From the NCBI GenBank assembly GCA_910579155.1, contig CAJTTS010000017.1:1-52762 (forward strand): a stretch of DNA of 52,762 bases. The letters run 5' to 3'. Position numbers and translations under genes: made by a program. Shown piece after piece: positions 1 through 10,835 of this stretch. Below the pieces are notes generated by a model. The model did no database searches. It was not told where the DNA came from and saw only the letters and a list, made by a program, of their open reading frames with translations. This stretch comes from an uncultured Oscillospiraceae bacterium. Its GTDB lineage: Bacteria > Bacillota_A > Clostridia > Oscillospirales > Oscillospiraceae. Within the stretch, counting starts at the first letter, position 1, and each line of letters starts with the position of its first letter.

Positions 1-59
1 ATTTTCGGCGGCTCACTTCAATATGTGAAAATCTGCGAAGTATTTTCCCATTACAGCCA

Positions 60-518
60 TTGAAATTATCCGATTTTTCACTGACACTTTTTGGTCCCTT
101 GGTAGGTACTGAGGAATTGGGGCACTTAGAAATGGTAGGTACCCTGGTTCACCAGCTCACCCGAAACCTGAACGAGGATCAGATCAGGACTGCCGGATTC
201 GATGCCTATTTTGTAGACCACACCACCGGCGTGTATCCCCAGTTCGCCTCCGGCTATCCCTGGTCCGCCTCCACCATGCAGGTAACCGGCGATGTCATCG
301 CTGACTTAACAGAGGATATGGCGGCGGAGCAAAAAGCCCGCCTCACCTACGATAATATCCTTCGCCTGTCCGATGATCCAGACGTGAGCAACGTCATCCG
401 TTTCCTGCGGGAACGGGAAATTGTTCATTTCCAACGCTTCGGCGAGGCCATTGCCCTGGCTAAGGAGCGGTTGGATCAGAAGAATATCTATTTTACCAAC
501 CCCGCCTTTGACCGTTAA
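60..518 (+). CDS. cotJC: CotJC-like spore coat / manganese catalase family protein, 5' part missing or altered
   Basis: From residue ~17 on (GTEELGHLEMVGT...) this is a good match to CotJC, the manganese-catalase-fold spore coat protein. Three of the usual metal-ligand segments are visible: GTEELGHLE, EDMAAEQKAR and REREIVHFQRF. The family is normally about 190 residues and has a first helix with another Glu ligand; that helix is absent here. The listed start is a TTG with no ribosome site. The frame stays open to the left edge, but the residues before GTEEL do not resemble CotJC. The sequence before about base 100 is also more AT-rich. Either the gene is 5'-truncated or rearranged, or a frameshift lies just outside the window. 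The family call is firm; an intact product is doubtful. Confidence 0.75.
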   Translation: MKLSDFSLTLFGPLVGTEELGHLEMVGTLVHQLTRNLNEDQIRTAGFDAYFVDHTTGVYPQFASGYPWSASTMQVTGDVIADLTEDMAAEQKARLTYDNILRLSDDPDVSNVIRFLREREIVHFQRFGEAIALAKERLDQKNIYFTNPAFDR

Positions 519-537
519 AGCTTCCCACTTTCGGCAA

Positions 538-571
538 ACCGCCCACCCCTGCTCGGGGTGGGCGGTTTCTT
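538..571 (+). terminator. Intrinsic terminator after cotJC
   Basis: A perfect 12-bp stem (ACCGCCCACCCC / GGGGTGGGCGGT) with a 5-base loop is followed by TTCTT. It lies 20 bases after the cotJC stop and just beyond the end of the convergent nuclease gene, so it may serve both strands. Confidence 0.85.
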
Positions 572-574
572 CAT

Positions 575-1342
575 TCATTCCTCCCAGCTCTCTCCGGTGG
601 CGTAGTCGATACACACGCCGGGCTGAACGTTATACACAAAGACGTTGAAGCAAACACCCTCCCCCTCGTCTTCTACAGAGAATGCCTCCATCTGTACACC
701 GCTGGCCACTAGGTTATCGCCATCAAAAATAGGCGTCACCCGATAAAGCACATGGTTTTCCGTCTCCTCCACATAATCATCTACCATATTCTCAAACGGC
801 AACATACCCGTGACATTTAAGTACCTGGTTCCAGTAATCAGGTTTTGCCGGTTTGCGTTCTCCCCCGCCAACTGATATCCAATGAGATGACAACGATTGT
901 AGAGATACTTGCCGTCCACACAGTCATACTTTACTGTGTGCCAACCCGTGGGCTTCACCTGGCCGATCTCCCCTCTTGGCTCTGTCGGCATAATCTCCAG
1001 GCAAATGTTGGCATAGGCCACACCGCACCGGCCCAATTCGTCCAGCTCGCTGTAGGTCTCTAACGCCTCGGTGTTCATGTCGCCCGCATCAAAATCCGGC
1101 CAGTTGTCCTGAAGCACCACATAGGGCTCGCCAGAATACTCCGGGATGTCGGAAAGAGTAAACGTAGCCGATGCGGGCGGTTTCAACCCTAGCTGCTCCA
1201 GCAGATTATTCAGGCTCAAATCTCCGTTCATGTACAGCTCCAGCCCCGCCAACGCCACTACAAACAACAAAGCGACGGCTGTCACCCCGATCCGGCTCCT
1301 ATTTTTATAGCTCTGATTTCTCCTTTTGCCCCTCTGTGTCAT
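575..1342 (-). CDS. Membrane-anchored DNA/RNA non-specific endonuclease (EndA/NucA-like)
   Basis: The 255-residue protein has a basic N-terminus, one membrane segment (about residues 17-38) and an extracytoplasmic nuclease domain. The domain carries NRCHLIGY at 149-156, corresponding to the DRGH motif of the beta-beta-alpha-metal nuclease family with His152 as probable general base, followed by GTRYLNVTGM. This layout matches streptococcal EndA-type nucleases that degrade or process external DNA at the membrane. The start at 1342 is chosen because its ATG overlaps the aminotransferase stop as ATGA, with AGAGGTGG just upstream; a longer reading frame from 1471 would run deep into that gene. 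It is the last gene of the murD-to-nuclease run. A link to DNA uptake is only inferred (dprA is also in this window). Confidence 0.82.
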   Translation of the reverse strand: MTQRGKRRNQSYKNRSRIGVTAVALLFVVALAGLELYMNGDLSLNNLLEQLGLKPPASATFTLSDIPEYSGEPYVVLQDNWPDFDAGDMNTEALETYSELDELGRCGVAYANICLEIMPTEPRGEIGQVKPTGWHTVKYDCVDGKYLYNRCHLIGYQLAGENANRQNLITGTRYLNVTGMLPFENMVDDYVEETENHVLYRVTPIFDGDNLVASGVQMEAFSVEDEGEGVCFNVFVYNVQPGVCIDYATGESWEE

Positions 1343-2517
1343 TTCCCACCTCTTAAAATACCACTGGCGTCCACCGCAGATACGATCTCTTTCATCACTG
1401 AAACCGGCTGCACCAACGCAAAGCGCACATGGCCCTCTCCCAGTGGCCCAAAGGTGGAGCCTGGGGTACACAGCAGCCCGGTCCGGTCCAACAATTCAAA
1501 GCAAAACTTCACTGAATCTGTGTATCCCTTCGGCAAGGACGCCCAGACGAACATGCTGCCCTGGCTGTCCGGCACATCCCAGCCGATGGACCGTAACCCG
1601 CCGCACAGCGCGTCCCGTCGGGCCTGATACGACTCCCGATTTCGGGCTACGCTGTCCTGAGGACCGTTGAGGGCTGCAGCCGCAGCGTGCTGGATGGGCA
1701 GGAACATTCCATAGTCGATCTGGGAACGGAGGCGCTTAAAGGCCCTCACAATCTCCCGGTTACCCAACACAAATGATATCCGGGCTCCGGTGAGGTTGTA
1801 GGTTTTGGACAGGGAGTTAAACTCCACCCCTACCTCTTTCGCCCCGTCAAAGGCCAGAAAGGACTTCCCTACCCGCCCGTCAAAAATAATGTCCGAGTAG
1901 GCATTGTCATGGACGATAAGGATATGGTACTTTTTCGCGAAGGCAATGAGCCTGGGATAGAAATCATCCGGCGCCGCCACGCCCAGAGGATTAGCGGGAT
2001 AGGACACCACCATGAACCGGGCCTTTTCCGCCAGAACAGGGTCAAAGCGCTCCAAATCCGGCAGATAATGATTCTCCGGCAGCAGCGGATAGTGAACGCA
2101 CTCCGCCCCGCACAGGTACGGCCCCAGCTCAAAGATGGGGTAACCCGGATCAGGCACCAGTACCACGTCGCCGGGATCACACAGCGCCCAGCCAATATGG
2201 GTCAACCCCTCCTGGGAGCCGTAAACTGCCATCAGCTCATCTGTGGCCAGCTCCACACCGTACCGCCGTCGATACCAGCCCTGAACCGCCTGGGTCAGCT
2301 CCGGTGTTTCCCCCAGCGAATAACGGTAGTTATCTGGATCGGAGGCGGCCTGGGCCAGCGCCTCCACGATATGTGGCTCAGGCAGAAAGTCCGGTGTACC
2401 AATGGAGAGGTTAAACACCATTTTGCCTTGCGCCAGCCGCTCATTCTTCCGGTTATCCAGTACGTTAAAAATACCAGGCTGAAAATCCTCCATTCGGCCC
2501 GCGAATTTGATCTCCAT
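1339..2517 (-). CDS. Class I/II PLP-dependent aminotransferase
   Basis: This 392-residue fold-type I aminotransferase has the expected landmarks: SIGTPDFLP near the N-terminus, PDPGYPIFE, an Asn/Asp pair in SYPANPLG and VHDNAYSD, and the PLP lysine in NSLSKTYNLTGAR. A C-terminal Arg for substrate carboxylate binding lies in GEGHVRFALV. The length and motifs fit the aspartate/LL-diaminopimelate aminotransferase group; substrate cannot be fixed from sequence alone. The gene follows ligA by 18 bases and shares a 4-base overlap with the nuclease gene downstream, so the three are probably co-transcribed. Confidence 0.88.
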   Translation of the reverse strand: MEIKFAGRMEDFQPGIFNVLDNRKNERLAQGKMVFNLSIGTPDFLPEPHIVEALAQAASDPDNYRYSLGETPELTQAVQGWYRRRYGVELATDELMAVYGSQEGLTHIGWALCDPGDVVLVPDPGYPIFELGPYLCGAECVHYPLLPENHYLPDLERFDPVLAEKARFMVVSYPANPLGVAAPDDFYPRLIAFAKKYHILIVHDNAYSDIIFDGRVGKSFLAFDGAKEVGVEFNSLSKTYNLTGARISFVLGNREIVRAFKRLRSQIDYGMFLPIQHAAAAALNGPQDSVARNRESYQARRDALCGGLRSIGWDVPDSQGSMFVWASLPKGYTDSVKFCFELLDRTGLLCTPGSTFGPLGEGHVRFALVQPVSVMKEIVSAVDASGILRGGK

Positions 2518-2535
2518 AGGTCATTCCCTCTTTTT

Positions 2536-4593
<2,058 letters not shown>

Positions 4594-5847
4594 TCACGCC
4601 CGCAGCAGCTCCTCCGCCGCCAGCAGAATGCCGGTTTTGCCCGACTCATAGGTGAGCCCGCCCTGTAAATAGACCGTGTACGGCTCGCGCATGGGCGCGT
4701 CGGCGGACAGTTCGATGGACGCCCCTTGAATGAACGCCCCCGCCGCCATGATGACCGGGCAGTCGTACCCCGGCATGTCCCAGGGCTCTGGGGTAACGTA
4801 GGAATCCACCGGGGCCCCAGACTGAATGCCCTTGCAGAACCGCTTCACCGCCTCCGGCCCGCCCAGATGGATCATCTGGATGATGTCATGGCGGACAGCG
4901 CCGGACCTCGGCTCCGTCTCGTACCCCAACAGCTCCATAAGCCGGGCGGCAAACACAGCAGTTTTTAGCGCCTGAGCCACCGTGTGCGGCGCCATAAACA
5001 GCCCCTGGTACAGCAGGCGGTTGTTTCCCAGGGTGGACCCGCACTCCCGGCCGATGCCGGGACAGGTCAGCCGCTGAGCGGCCCCCTCCACCAGATCATG
5101 CCGCCCGGCGATGTATGCCCCGGTGGGCGCCAGCCCGCCGCCGGGGTTCTTGATGAGGGATCCCACCACCAGGTCGGCCCCCACATGAGTAGGTTCTTGC
5201 TCCTCCACGAACTCTCCGTAGCAGTTATCCACTAAAATGACGGCGTCCATATTGTTTTTCCGCACCACGGCGCAGAGCTTTCCGATTTCCTCCACGGACA
5301 GGGACGCCCGGGTGGCGTACCCCTTGGAGCGCTGGATCAGCACCGCTTTCACCCTCGGGTCCCGCACAGCCAGAGCCAACCCCTCGGGGTCCGGAGCGTC
5401 GTTAACCAGCTCCACCTGGCGGTACTCCACCCCGTAATCCTTCAGCGAACCGTGTCCCTTGTCCACGGCCCCAACCACCCCCAGCAGGGTGTCGTAGGGC
5501 GCACCCACAGCGGACACCAGCACGTCTCCCGCCTTCAGCGCCCCGAACAGGGCGCAGGAGATGGCGTGGGTGCCGTTGACAAACTGAATGCGCACCAGGG
5601 CGTCCTCCGTCCCAAACAGTTTGGCGTAGATTTCGTCCAACTTGTCCCGGCCCAGATCGTCGTAGCCGTAGCCGGTGGTACCGGCGAAATAGCTCTCTGC
5701 CACCCGGTGCTCCTGAAACGCCGCCAGTACCCGCTGGGTATTGACTTGGGCAATGGCGTCAATGCGGGAAAACTGTGCCTCCAACCCCTGCTCCGCCTGG
5801 GCAGCCAGGGCGCTTACCTGCTTTGATATCTGTAAAGGAGAATTCAT
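4594..5847 (-). CDS. Methionine gamma-lyase family / aluminium-resistance-type PLP enzyme
   Basis: The 417-residue protein belongs to the Cys/Met-metabolism-type PLP enzymes, in the branch often annotated 'aluminium resistance protein' or methionine gamma-lyase family. Seen: GTTGYGYDDLGRDKLD near residue 56, NGTHAISCALFG (PLP phosphate region), VDNCYGEF with Asp207, and the probable PLP lysine K233 in GSLIKNPGGG. The ATG at 5847 is used because it gives the normal family N-terminus; a longer frame from 5904 would overlap the upstream peptidase. Its ribosome site is weak. The true substrate is not known for most of this branch. It lies between the M42 peptidases and ligA. Confidence 0.85.
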   Translation of the reverse strand: MNSPLQISKQVSALAAQAEQGLEAQFSRIDAIAQVNTQRVLAAFQEHRVAESYFAGTTGYGYDDLGRDKLDEIYAKLFGTEDALVRIQFVNGTHAISCALFGALKAGDVLVSAVGAPYDTLLGVVGAVDKGHGSLKDYGVEYRQVELVNDAPDPEGLALAVRDPRVKAVLIQRSKGYATRASLSVEEIGKLCAVVRKNNMDAVILVDNCYGEFVEEQEPTHVGADLVVGSLIKNPGGGLAPTGAYIAGRHDLVEGAAQRLTCPGIGRECGSTLGNNRLLYQGLFMAPHTVAQALKTAVFAARLMELLGYETEPRSGAVRHDIIQMIHLGGPEAVKRFCKGIQSGAPVDSYVTPEPWDMPGYDCPVIMAAGAFIQGASIELSADAPMREPYTVYLQGGLTYESGKTGILLAAEELLRA

Positions 5848-5878
5848 TGACCGATACCGTCCTATCTTGTGTTTGTTC

Positions 5879-6877
5879 TTATTTCTCCAGTTTGGAGGCC
5901 GCAAAAGCCCGCACCAAATTCACGCAGGCGCACACATCGTCCAGGTCCACCATCTCGGTGGACGAATGGATGTAGCGGCAGGGTATGGAGATGCCTCCGG
6001 CGCATACGCCGCCCCGGGTGGCCTGGATGGGACCCGCGTCGGTGCCGCCGGACTGGAGCACATCCCGCTGGACGGGAATCCCCTTCTCCTCCCCCAGCGC
6101 CATCAGCTTTTCCACCAGCGCCGGAGAACTGATGAGGGAGCGATCCATTACCTTCACCGCCGCGCCCTTCCCGCACAGGGCGGTGGCCGCATGTTTGCTG
6201 TCGGGCTGGTCGTCCGCCATGGTGACGTCCACAGCGATGCCGTAGTCCGGCGCGATAGCCCAGGCGGCGGTCCTGGCCCCCCGGGTCCCCACCTCTTCCT
6301 GGACGGAAAAGACGAAATACAGGTCGTTGTCCGTTTCCTCCAGCCGCTCCATCGCCATCAGCAGCACCAGACAGGCGATTCGGTCGTCCAGATAGGGGGA
6401 CGCCACCCGGTTTCCCATCTGCTCGGTAGGCGTGGCGTACACCGCCGGATCGCCCACCCGAATCAACTTTTCTGCCTCCTCCCGGTTGGCCGCGCCGATA
6501 TCGATGCGCAAGTCGGTGACCTTCAGCTTCTCCACCTCTACCCCCAAATTCCGGCAGACCAGGCCCTTTGTACCGTTCTGGAACCGCACCGGGGTATACA
6601 GTATTGCCTTGGGGTCTACGCCACCCAGAGCGCCCACGTGGACGAACCCCTTCTCTCCGATGTGGGTGGCCACTAGCCCGATGGAATCCATGTGGGCGGA
6701 GAACATTATTTTGGGACCGCTCCCCTTTTTATGGCAAATGAGATTGCCCAACGTGTCCCGGGAAATCTCATCCACATAGGGCTGGGCCAACTCCTCAATC
6801 ACCTGCGAAATCTCCTTCTCCGCTCCAGAGGGACCAAAGGCGGAGACAAGCCGGGTCAAATCATTCATCATATCCAT
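5879..6877 (-). CDS. M42 family metallo-aminopeptidase (copy 1)
   Basis: A 332-residue cytosolic dinuclear-metal aminopeptidase of family M42 (glutamyl aminopeptidase/FrvX/YsdC type), which trims peptides inside large tetrahedral complexes. Metal and catalytic residues are visible in FSAHMDSIGL, SPYLDDRIAC, VQEEVGTRGA, AVDVT and CRYIHSSTEM. It is the last of three tandem M42 genes, 15 bases after the next copy. The three share the fold and motif order but are diverged, so they probably differ in specificity. Confidence 0.9.
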   Translation of the reverse strand: MDMMNDLTRLVSAFGPSGAEKEISQVIEELAQPYVDEISRDTLGNLICHKKGSGPKIMFSAHMDSIGLVATHIGEKGFVHVGALGGVDPKAILYTPVRFQNGTKGLVCRNLGVEVEKLKVTDLRIDIGAANREEAEKLIRVGDPAVYATPTEQMGNRVASPYLDDRIACLVLLMAMERLEETDNDLYFVFSVQEEVGTRGARTAAWAIAPDYGIAVDVTMADDQPDSKHAATALCGKGAAVKVMDRSLISSPALVEKLMALGEEKGIPVQRDVLQSGGTDAGPIQATRGGVCAGGISIPCRYIHSSTEMVDLDDVCACVNLVRAFAASKLEK

Positions 6878-6892
6878 ATCAAAAACCTCCTG

Positions 6893-7915
6893 TCAGCGCT
6901 CGGCCATGGCCCTGATGAACAACCGGGCCAGCGCAAGCATCTGTTCTGCGTCAGTAATACTGCACACACTGTTTGGGGCGTGGAGATAGCGCACCGCCGC
7001 CGAAAGCCCGGTGACCCGCACCCCCGCCTTGGTCCTTTGGATAGCTTGGCCGTCGGTTCCGCCGGACAGGTAGTGCTTCATCTGCCAGGGCAGGCCGTTT
7101 TGCTCCGCCAAGTCCCTCAAAAGCTGAAACAGCTCCCGGTCGTAGATGGTTCCCCCGTCCATCCAGGACAGCACAGGTCCCTTTCCTGGCCAGCACACCT
7201 GCCGCTCCGGTTTCAGCGCCGGGATATCGGCGGAGGTGGTGCCCTCCAGCACCAGAGCCACCTCCGGCGTCACAGAAAAGGCCGCGCCGAAAGCCCCACG
7301 GGTCCCCACCTCTTCCATAGTGGAAAACACAAAGGTGCAATCTATGGGCAGGTCCTCCTCCAGCAGTTTCACCATCACGGCGCAGCCCACCCGGTCGTCG
7401 ATGGCTTTGGCTTTGAGCATCCGGTCCCCAAACTCCACCGCGTCACTGACGAAAGTACACACGTCCCCAAGTTCCACTTGGGCCAGGGCTTCGTCTTTGT
7501 CCTTGGCCCCGATGTCAATATAGAGGTCCGACAGTTTAGGCACATCCTTGCGCTCCTCAGCGGTGGTGAGATGGATGGCTTTCAATCCGATGACACCGGG
7601 AGTGGCCTTCTCCCCCACCGTCACCCGCTTGCCCAGCAGGATGCGGCGGTCAATGCCGCCCACACAACCGAATTTCAGATAGCCCTCATCGGTGACCGAC
7701 TTAACAATCAGCCCCACCTCGTCCATGTGGGCGCACAGCATCAACTTGTTCCCTGCGGCCTTCGCGCCCCGCTTGAATACGATCAGGTTTCCCAACGCGT
7801 CCACCCGCACCGAGTCGGCGTAGGGCTCCACCCGGCTTCGGATATAGTCCCGTACCTGGTCCTCATAGGAGGACGGCCCGGAGAGGCAGCATAGCGTTTT
7901 CAGCGTCTCGATCAT
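6893..7915 (-). CDS. M42 family metallo-aminopeptidase (copy 2)
   Basis: A 340-residue M42 peptidase with CAHMDEVGLIV, KAIDDRVGC, TMEEVGTRGA and VRYLHAPNSV at the metal and catalytic positions. The fourth metal-ligand segment reads VLEGTT, with Glu where copies 1 and 3 have Asp (AVDVT); both occur in the family. Its ATG overlaps the stop of copy 3 as ATGA, which shows translational coupling. Family assignment is certain; the preferred peptide is not. Confidence 0.9.
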   Translation of the reverse strand: MIETLKTLCCLSGPSSYEDQVRDYIRSRVEPYADSVRVDALGNLIVFKRGAKAAGNKLMLCAHMDEVGLIVKSVTDEGYLKFGCVGGIDRRILLGKRVTVGEKATPGVIGLKAIHLTTAEERKDVPKLSDLYIDIGAKDKDEALAQVELGDVCTFVSDAVEFGDRMLKAKAIDDRVGCAVMVKLLEEDLPIDCTFVFSTMEEVGTRGAFGAAFSVTPEVALVLEGTTSADIPALKPERQVCWPGKGPVLSWMDGGTIYDRELFQLLRDLAEQNGLPWQMKHYLSGGTDGQAIQRTKAGVRVTGLSAAVRYLHAPNSVCSITDAEQMLALARLFIRAMAER

Positions 7916-8943
7916 TGCGCTCCCTCCTTTCCCAGGCCCACAGTGAACGCGGCCAGCAGCCGGGCGGCATCCTCAATATCGCCCAGCTCCACCACTTCCA
8001 CGGGGGTGTGCATATACTTTAGCGGGATGGACAGCACGGCGGTAGCCACGCCCTCGTTGGCGATCTGCATTCCCCAACCGTTGGTACCGCTGCTGCGCTC
8101 CATGATCTCCTTCTGAACGGGGATATTCTCCGCTGCCCCCTTGTCCAGCAGCCGCCGGGCCATCCACCGGGTCATATTGGGGCCGATGCCCACCGCCGGC
8201 CCGCCGCCCATGACGAACGCCTCGTCCTTGGGGCTGTCCGGCGTCCTGCCGTGGGTCACGTCCACCGCCACGCAGAAATCCGGCGCGATAGCCTGGGTGA
8301 CCACCTTTGCCCCCACGCCGCCGGTCTCCTCACACACGCTGCCCAGCACGTAGAGGTCCACATCCAGCGTGCTGCCCCGGAGCAGCTCCGCCGTCCGAAG
8401 CAGCGCGGCGTAGCAAGCCCGGTCGTCCAACGCCTTGGCGCACACCTGGCGTTTTCCCAGCCGGGTAAAGGCCGCCCGGTAGGTCATAGGGGTGCCGATG
8501 GGAACGCGGCGCTCCGCCTCCTCCTGGCTCAGACCCACGTCCACAAACAGGTCCTTCACCTCCGGGGCCTTCTCCCGGTCCTCCGCCGACAGCACGTGGG
8601 GCGGCAAGCAGGCCACTACCCCCAGCAAAGGCGGGTTGATGAGCACTGTGACTTCCCGATCCGGCAACATCCGGTGGTCCACCCCGTTGGCTGTAAAGCG
8701 CAAAAATCCATCCTTGATCCCGGTGACAGTCAGCCCTACCTCGTCCAGATGGGCGTCCAGCAGCAGTTTTTTCGCTCCCGGCTTCCCACAGCGGCGCACC
8801 CCGACGAGATTCCCCAACCGGTCCGTCCACACCTCATCCATCAGCGGCTCCAGCAGATCCTTCGCCGTCCGAACTGCGGCCCCCTCAAAGCCGGAGGGCG
8901 CCCCAACCGCACATAGCCGCTCCAATATCTGTTCCGTTTCCAC
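7912..8943 (-). CDS. M42 family metallo-aminopeptidase (copy 3)
   Basis: A 343-residue M42 peptidase, first of the tandem set, 25 bases downstream of murD. Metal and catalytic segments are LDAHLDEVGLTV, KALDDRACYA, SVCEETGGVGA, AVDVTHG and KYMHTPVEV. The catalytic region CEETGGVGA departs from the EEVGTRGA of the other two copies, pointing to a separate sub-branch. Placement directly behind murD suggests co-expression with growth and peptide turnover genes; a role in handling wall-derived peptides is speculation. Confidence 0.9.
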   Translation of the reverse strand: METEQILERLCAVGAPSGFEGAAVRTAKDLLEPLMDEVWTDRLGNLVGVRRCGKPGAKKLLLDAHLDEVGLTVTGIKDGFLRFTANGVDHRMLPDREVTVLINPPLLGVVACLPPHVLSAEDREKAPEVKDLFVDVGLSQEEAERRVPIGTPMTYRAAFTRLGKRQVCAKALDDRACYAALLRTAELLRGSTLDVDLYVLGSVCEETGGVGAKVVTQAIAPDFCVAVDVTHGRTPDSPKDEAFVMGGGPAVGIGPNMTRWMARRLLDKGAAENIPVQKEIMERSSGTNGWGMQIANEGVATAVLSIPLKYMHTPVEVVELGDIEDAARLLAAFTVGLGKEGAQ

Positions 8944-8968
8944 TATGACATTGCCTCTTTTCCTTCCA

Positions 8969-10348
8969 TTATTTTAAGGTATTTACCAATTCTTTAAATG
9001 CACTGCCCCGTTCTTCAAAGTTTTTGAAGCGGTCAAAGGATGCGCTGGCGGGAGACAGGATGACCACATCTCCGGGCTTGGCCAGGGCATGGGCCCGCTC
9101 CACCGCCTCTTTCAGGTCGGCGCAGTCTATGATAGCTGGCTCGCCCTCCCGGTAATCGGGGGTGGCCAGGGTGGCCGCCTTGATTTTTTCGGCGGTATCC
9201 CCTGTGAGGAGCAACGTCTTCACCGCCCTGGTGATCTCCGGCCCAAGCACATCGTAAGGGATATGCTTGTCATACCCTCCGGCAATGAGGATCACCTTTT
9301 GGCTGAAAGACCGCAGCCCCGCAATGGTCCGGCTGGGGCTGGAGGCAATGGAGTCGTTGTAGTAGCGCACCCCGTCCAGCTCCCGTACCAACTCAATGCG
9401 GTGGGCCACGCCGCCGAAAGTGCGGGCAAAGTCCCGGATTACCTCGTCGGGTACCAGGCCGTCCACCGCCGCGATGGCGGCCATGTAATTCTCCAGGTTG
9501 TGCAGGCCAGGGAGCAGGATGTCGCTGGTGGCAAGCACCGGGCGCCCGCCGCAAATCACCGTTTTGTCCCGCAGGTACACGCCACCCTCCACCACTTTTC
9601 TGCGGCTGAACATGGTGACCGATCCCCTGGCCTCTCCGGCGAATCCGGCGGTAATCTCGTTGTCCGCGTTGAGCACCAGCCGGTCGCTCCCGTCCTGATA
9701 GGCGAAAATGTTCCGCTTGGCGTTGACGTATTCGTCCATATCTTTGTGTACGTCCAGGTGGTTAGGGGCCAGATTGGTGACCACGGCGATGCTGGGGCTC
9801 TGCCGCACCGTCAGCAACTGGAAAGAGGATAGCTCCAGCACCACCATGTCGTCCGGGCGAATATCGTCCACTTGGCACAGCAGCGGGTGTCCAATGTTGC
9901 CCCCTACGAAGGTGCGGTACCCTGCCGCCTTCAACAGCCCCGCGATGATAGTGGTGGTGGTGGTCTTACCGTCCGAGCCGGTCACCGCAATCATCCGGCA
10001 GGGGCACAGGTCAAAAAACGCCTCCATCTCCGACGTCAGCTCCGCCCCCGCTGCCACGGCCCGCTCAATTTGGGGCACGTCCGGCCGCAGCCCCGGCGTG
10101 CGGAAGATTACGTCCGACCCGTCCAGGCAGTCCAGATAGTCCGGACCCAGAACGGCTTTCATCCCCCTGCGCTCCAGGGAGTCAATCAGGCCGTTAAAAT
10201 CCTTGCGCCGCCGCTTGTCGCACACCGTCACCGGAATGCCCGCATCCAGCATACCCTCCACCAGCGGCAGGTTGGATACCCCCAGGCCGATGACCGCCAC
10301 ATTTTTCCCTTTCAGCGAATTAAAATATTCCTTCAATGCCGATTCCAT
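8969..10348 (-). CDS. murD: UDP-N-acetylmuramoyl-L-alanine--D-glutamate ligase
   Basis: MurD adds D-Glu to UDP-MurNAc-L-Ala in the cytosolic stage of peptidoglycan synthesis. The 459-residue protein has an N-terminal Rossmann-like domain (GLGVSNLPLV), the Mur-ligase ATP site TGSDGKTTTT with Lys128, ELSSFQL, and the C-terminal domain with DSIASSPSRT. GGGAGG stands before the ATG. A well-formed promoter at 10419-10447 drives it, back to back with the rnpB promoter. It heads the long minus-strand gene run down to 575. Confidence 0.96.
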   Translation of the reverse strand: MESALKEYFNSLKGKNVAVIGLGVSNLPLVEGMLDAGIPVTVCDKRRRKDFNGLIDSLERRGMKAVLGPDYLDCLDGSDVIFRTPGLRPDVPQIERAVAAGAELTSEMEAFFDLCPCRMIAVTGSDGKTTTTTIIAGLLKAAGYRTFVGGNIGHPLLCQVDDIRPDDMVVLELSSFQLLTVRQSPSIAVVTNLAPNHLDVHKDMDEYVNAKRNIFAYQDGSDRLVLNADNEITAGFAGEARGSVTMFSRRKVVEGGVYLRDKTVICGGRPVLATSDILLPGLHNLENYMAAIAAVDGLVPDEVIRDFARTFGGVAHRIELVRELDGVRYYNDSIASSPSRTIAGLRSFSQKVILIAGGYDKHIPYDVLGPEITRAVKTLLLTGDTAEKIKAATLATPDYREGEPAIIDCADLKEAVERAHALAKPGDVVILSPASASFDRFKNFEERGSAFKELVNTLK

Positions 10349-10418
10349 TGATTGCCAAACCTCCCAATCATCGGTTTTGAATTTTTTATCTACAGTGGCA
10401 AATTGCGCATACTAAGGT

Positions 10419-10447
10419 ATTATACCCCATTTAAATTCATTTGACAA
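10419..10447 (-). promoter_or_regulatory. Sigma-A type promoter of murD
   Basis: On the minus strand TTGTCA (10447-10442), a 17-base spacer and TATAAT (10424-10419). The -35 box occupies the same bases as the plus-strand -35 of rnpB. Confidence 0.75.
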
Positions 10448-10469
10448 TCACCTAAAGATGAAGTACAAT
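10441..10469 (+). promoter_or_regulatory. Sigma-A promoter of rnpB
   Basis: TTGACA (10441-10446), 17-base spacer, TACAAT (10464-10469), ending about 6 bases before the RNA. This is a near-consensus promoter, as expected for a highly expressed stable RNA. Confidence 0.85.
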
Positions 10470-10474
10470 TAAAT

Positions 10475-10830
10475 TTGCAAGTAAGCTGGACAGCCGCGCG
10501 GCCAGGCTGAAAGGCCGTCCGTGAGGAAAGTCCGGGCTCCACAGGGCAAGGATAACGGGTAACACCCGCCGGGGGCGACCCCAGGAAAAGTGCAACAGAA
10601 ATAGACCGCCGGCAGGCTCTGCCTGCCGGTAAGGATGGAAAGGCGAGGTAAGAGCTCACCCAATGGCGTGCCAAGCGCCCATTGCTGTAAACTCTATCCG
10701 GAGCAACGCCGTGGGAACACACAAGGCCGGCCCGGCCGTGTTCAGGAGGCGGCTGGAGCGTGTCGGCAACGGCGCGCCTAGATAGATGGCTGTCTTAAAT
10801 GACAGAACCCGGCTTACAGGCTCACTTGCA
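10475..10830 (+). ncRNA. rnpB: RNase P RNA, bacterial type A
   Basis: The catalytic RNA of RNase P, which matures tRNA 5' ends. Conserved blocks are all present: GAGGAAAGTCCGGGCTCC, ACAGAAATAGACCGCC, AGGTAAGAGCTCACC and TGACAGAACCCGGCTTACAG. The ends are set by the P1 helix, where TGCAAGT near 10476 pairs with ACTTGCA at 10824-10830. The overall block order fits class A. It is followed at once by a terminator and preceded by a strong promoter, so it forms its own unit. Confidence 0.97.
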
Positions 10831-10835
10831 CCAGA

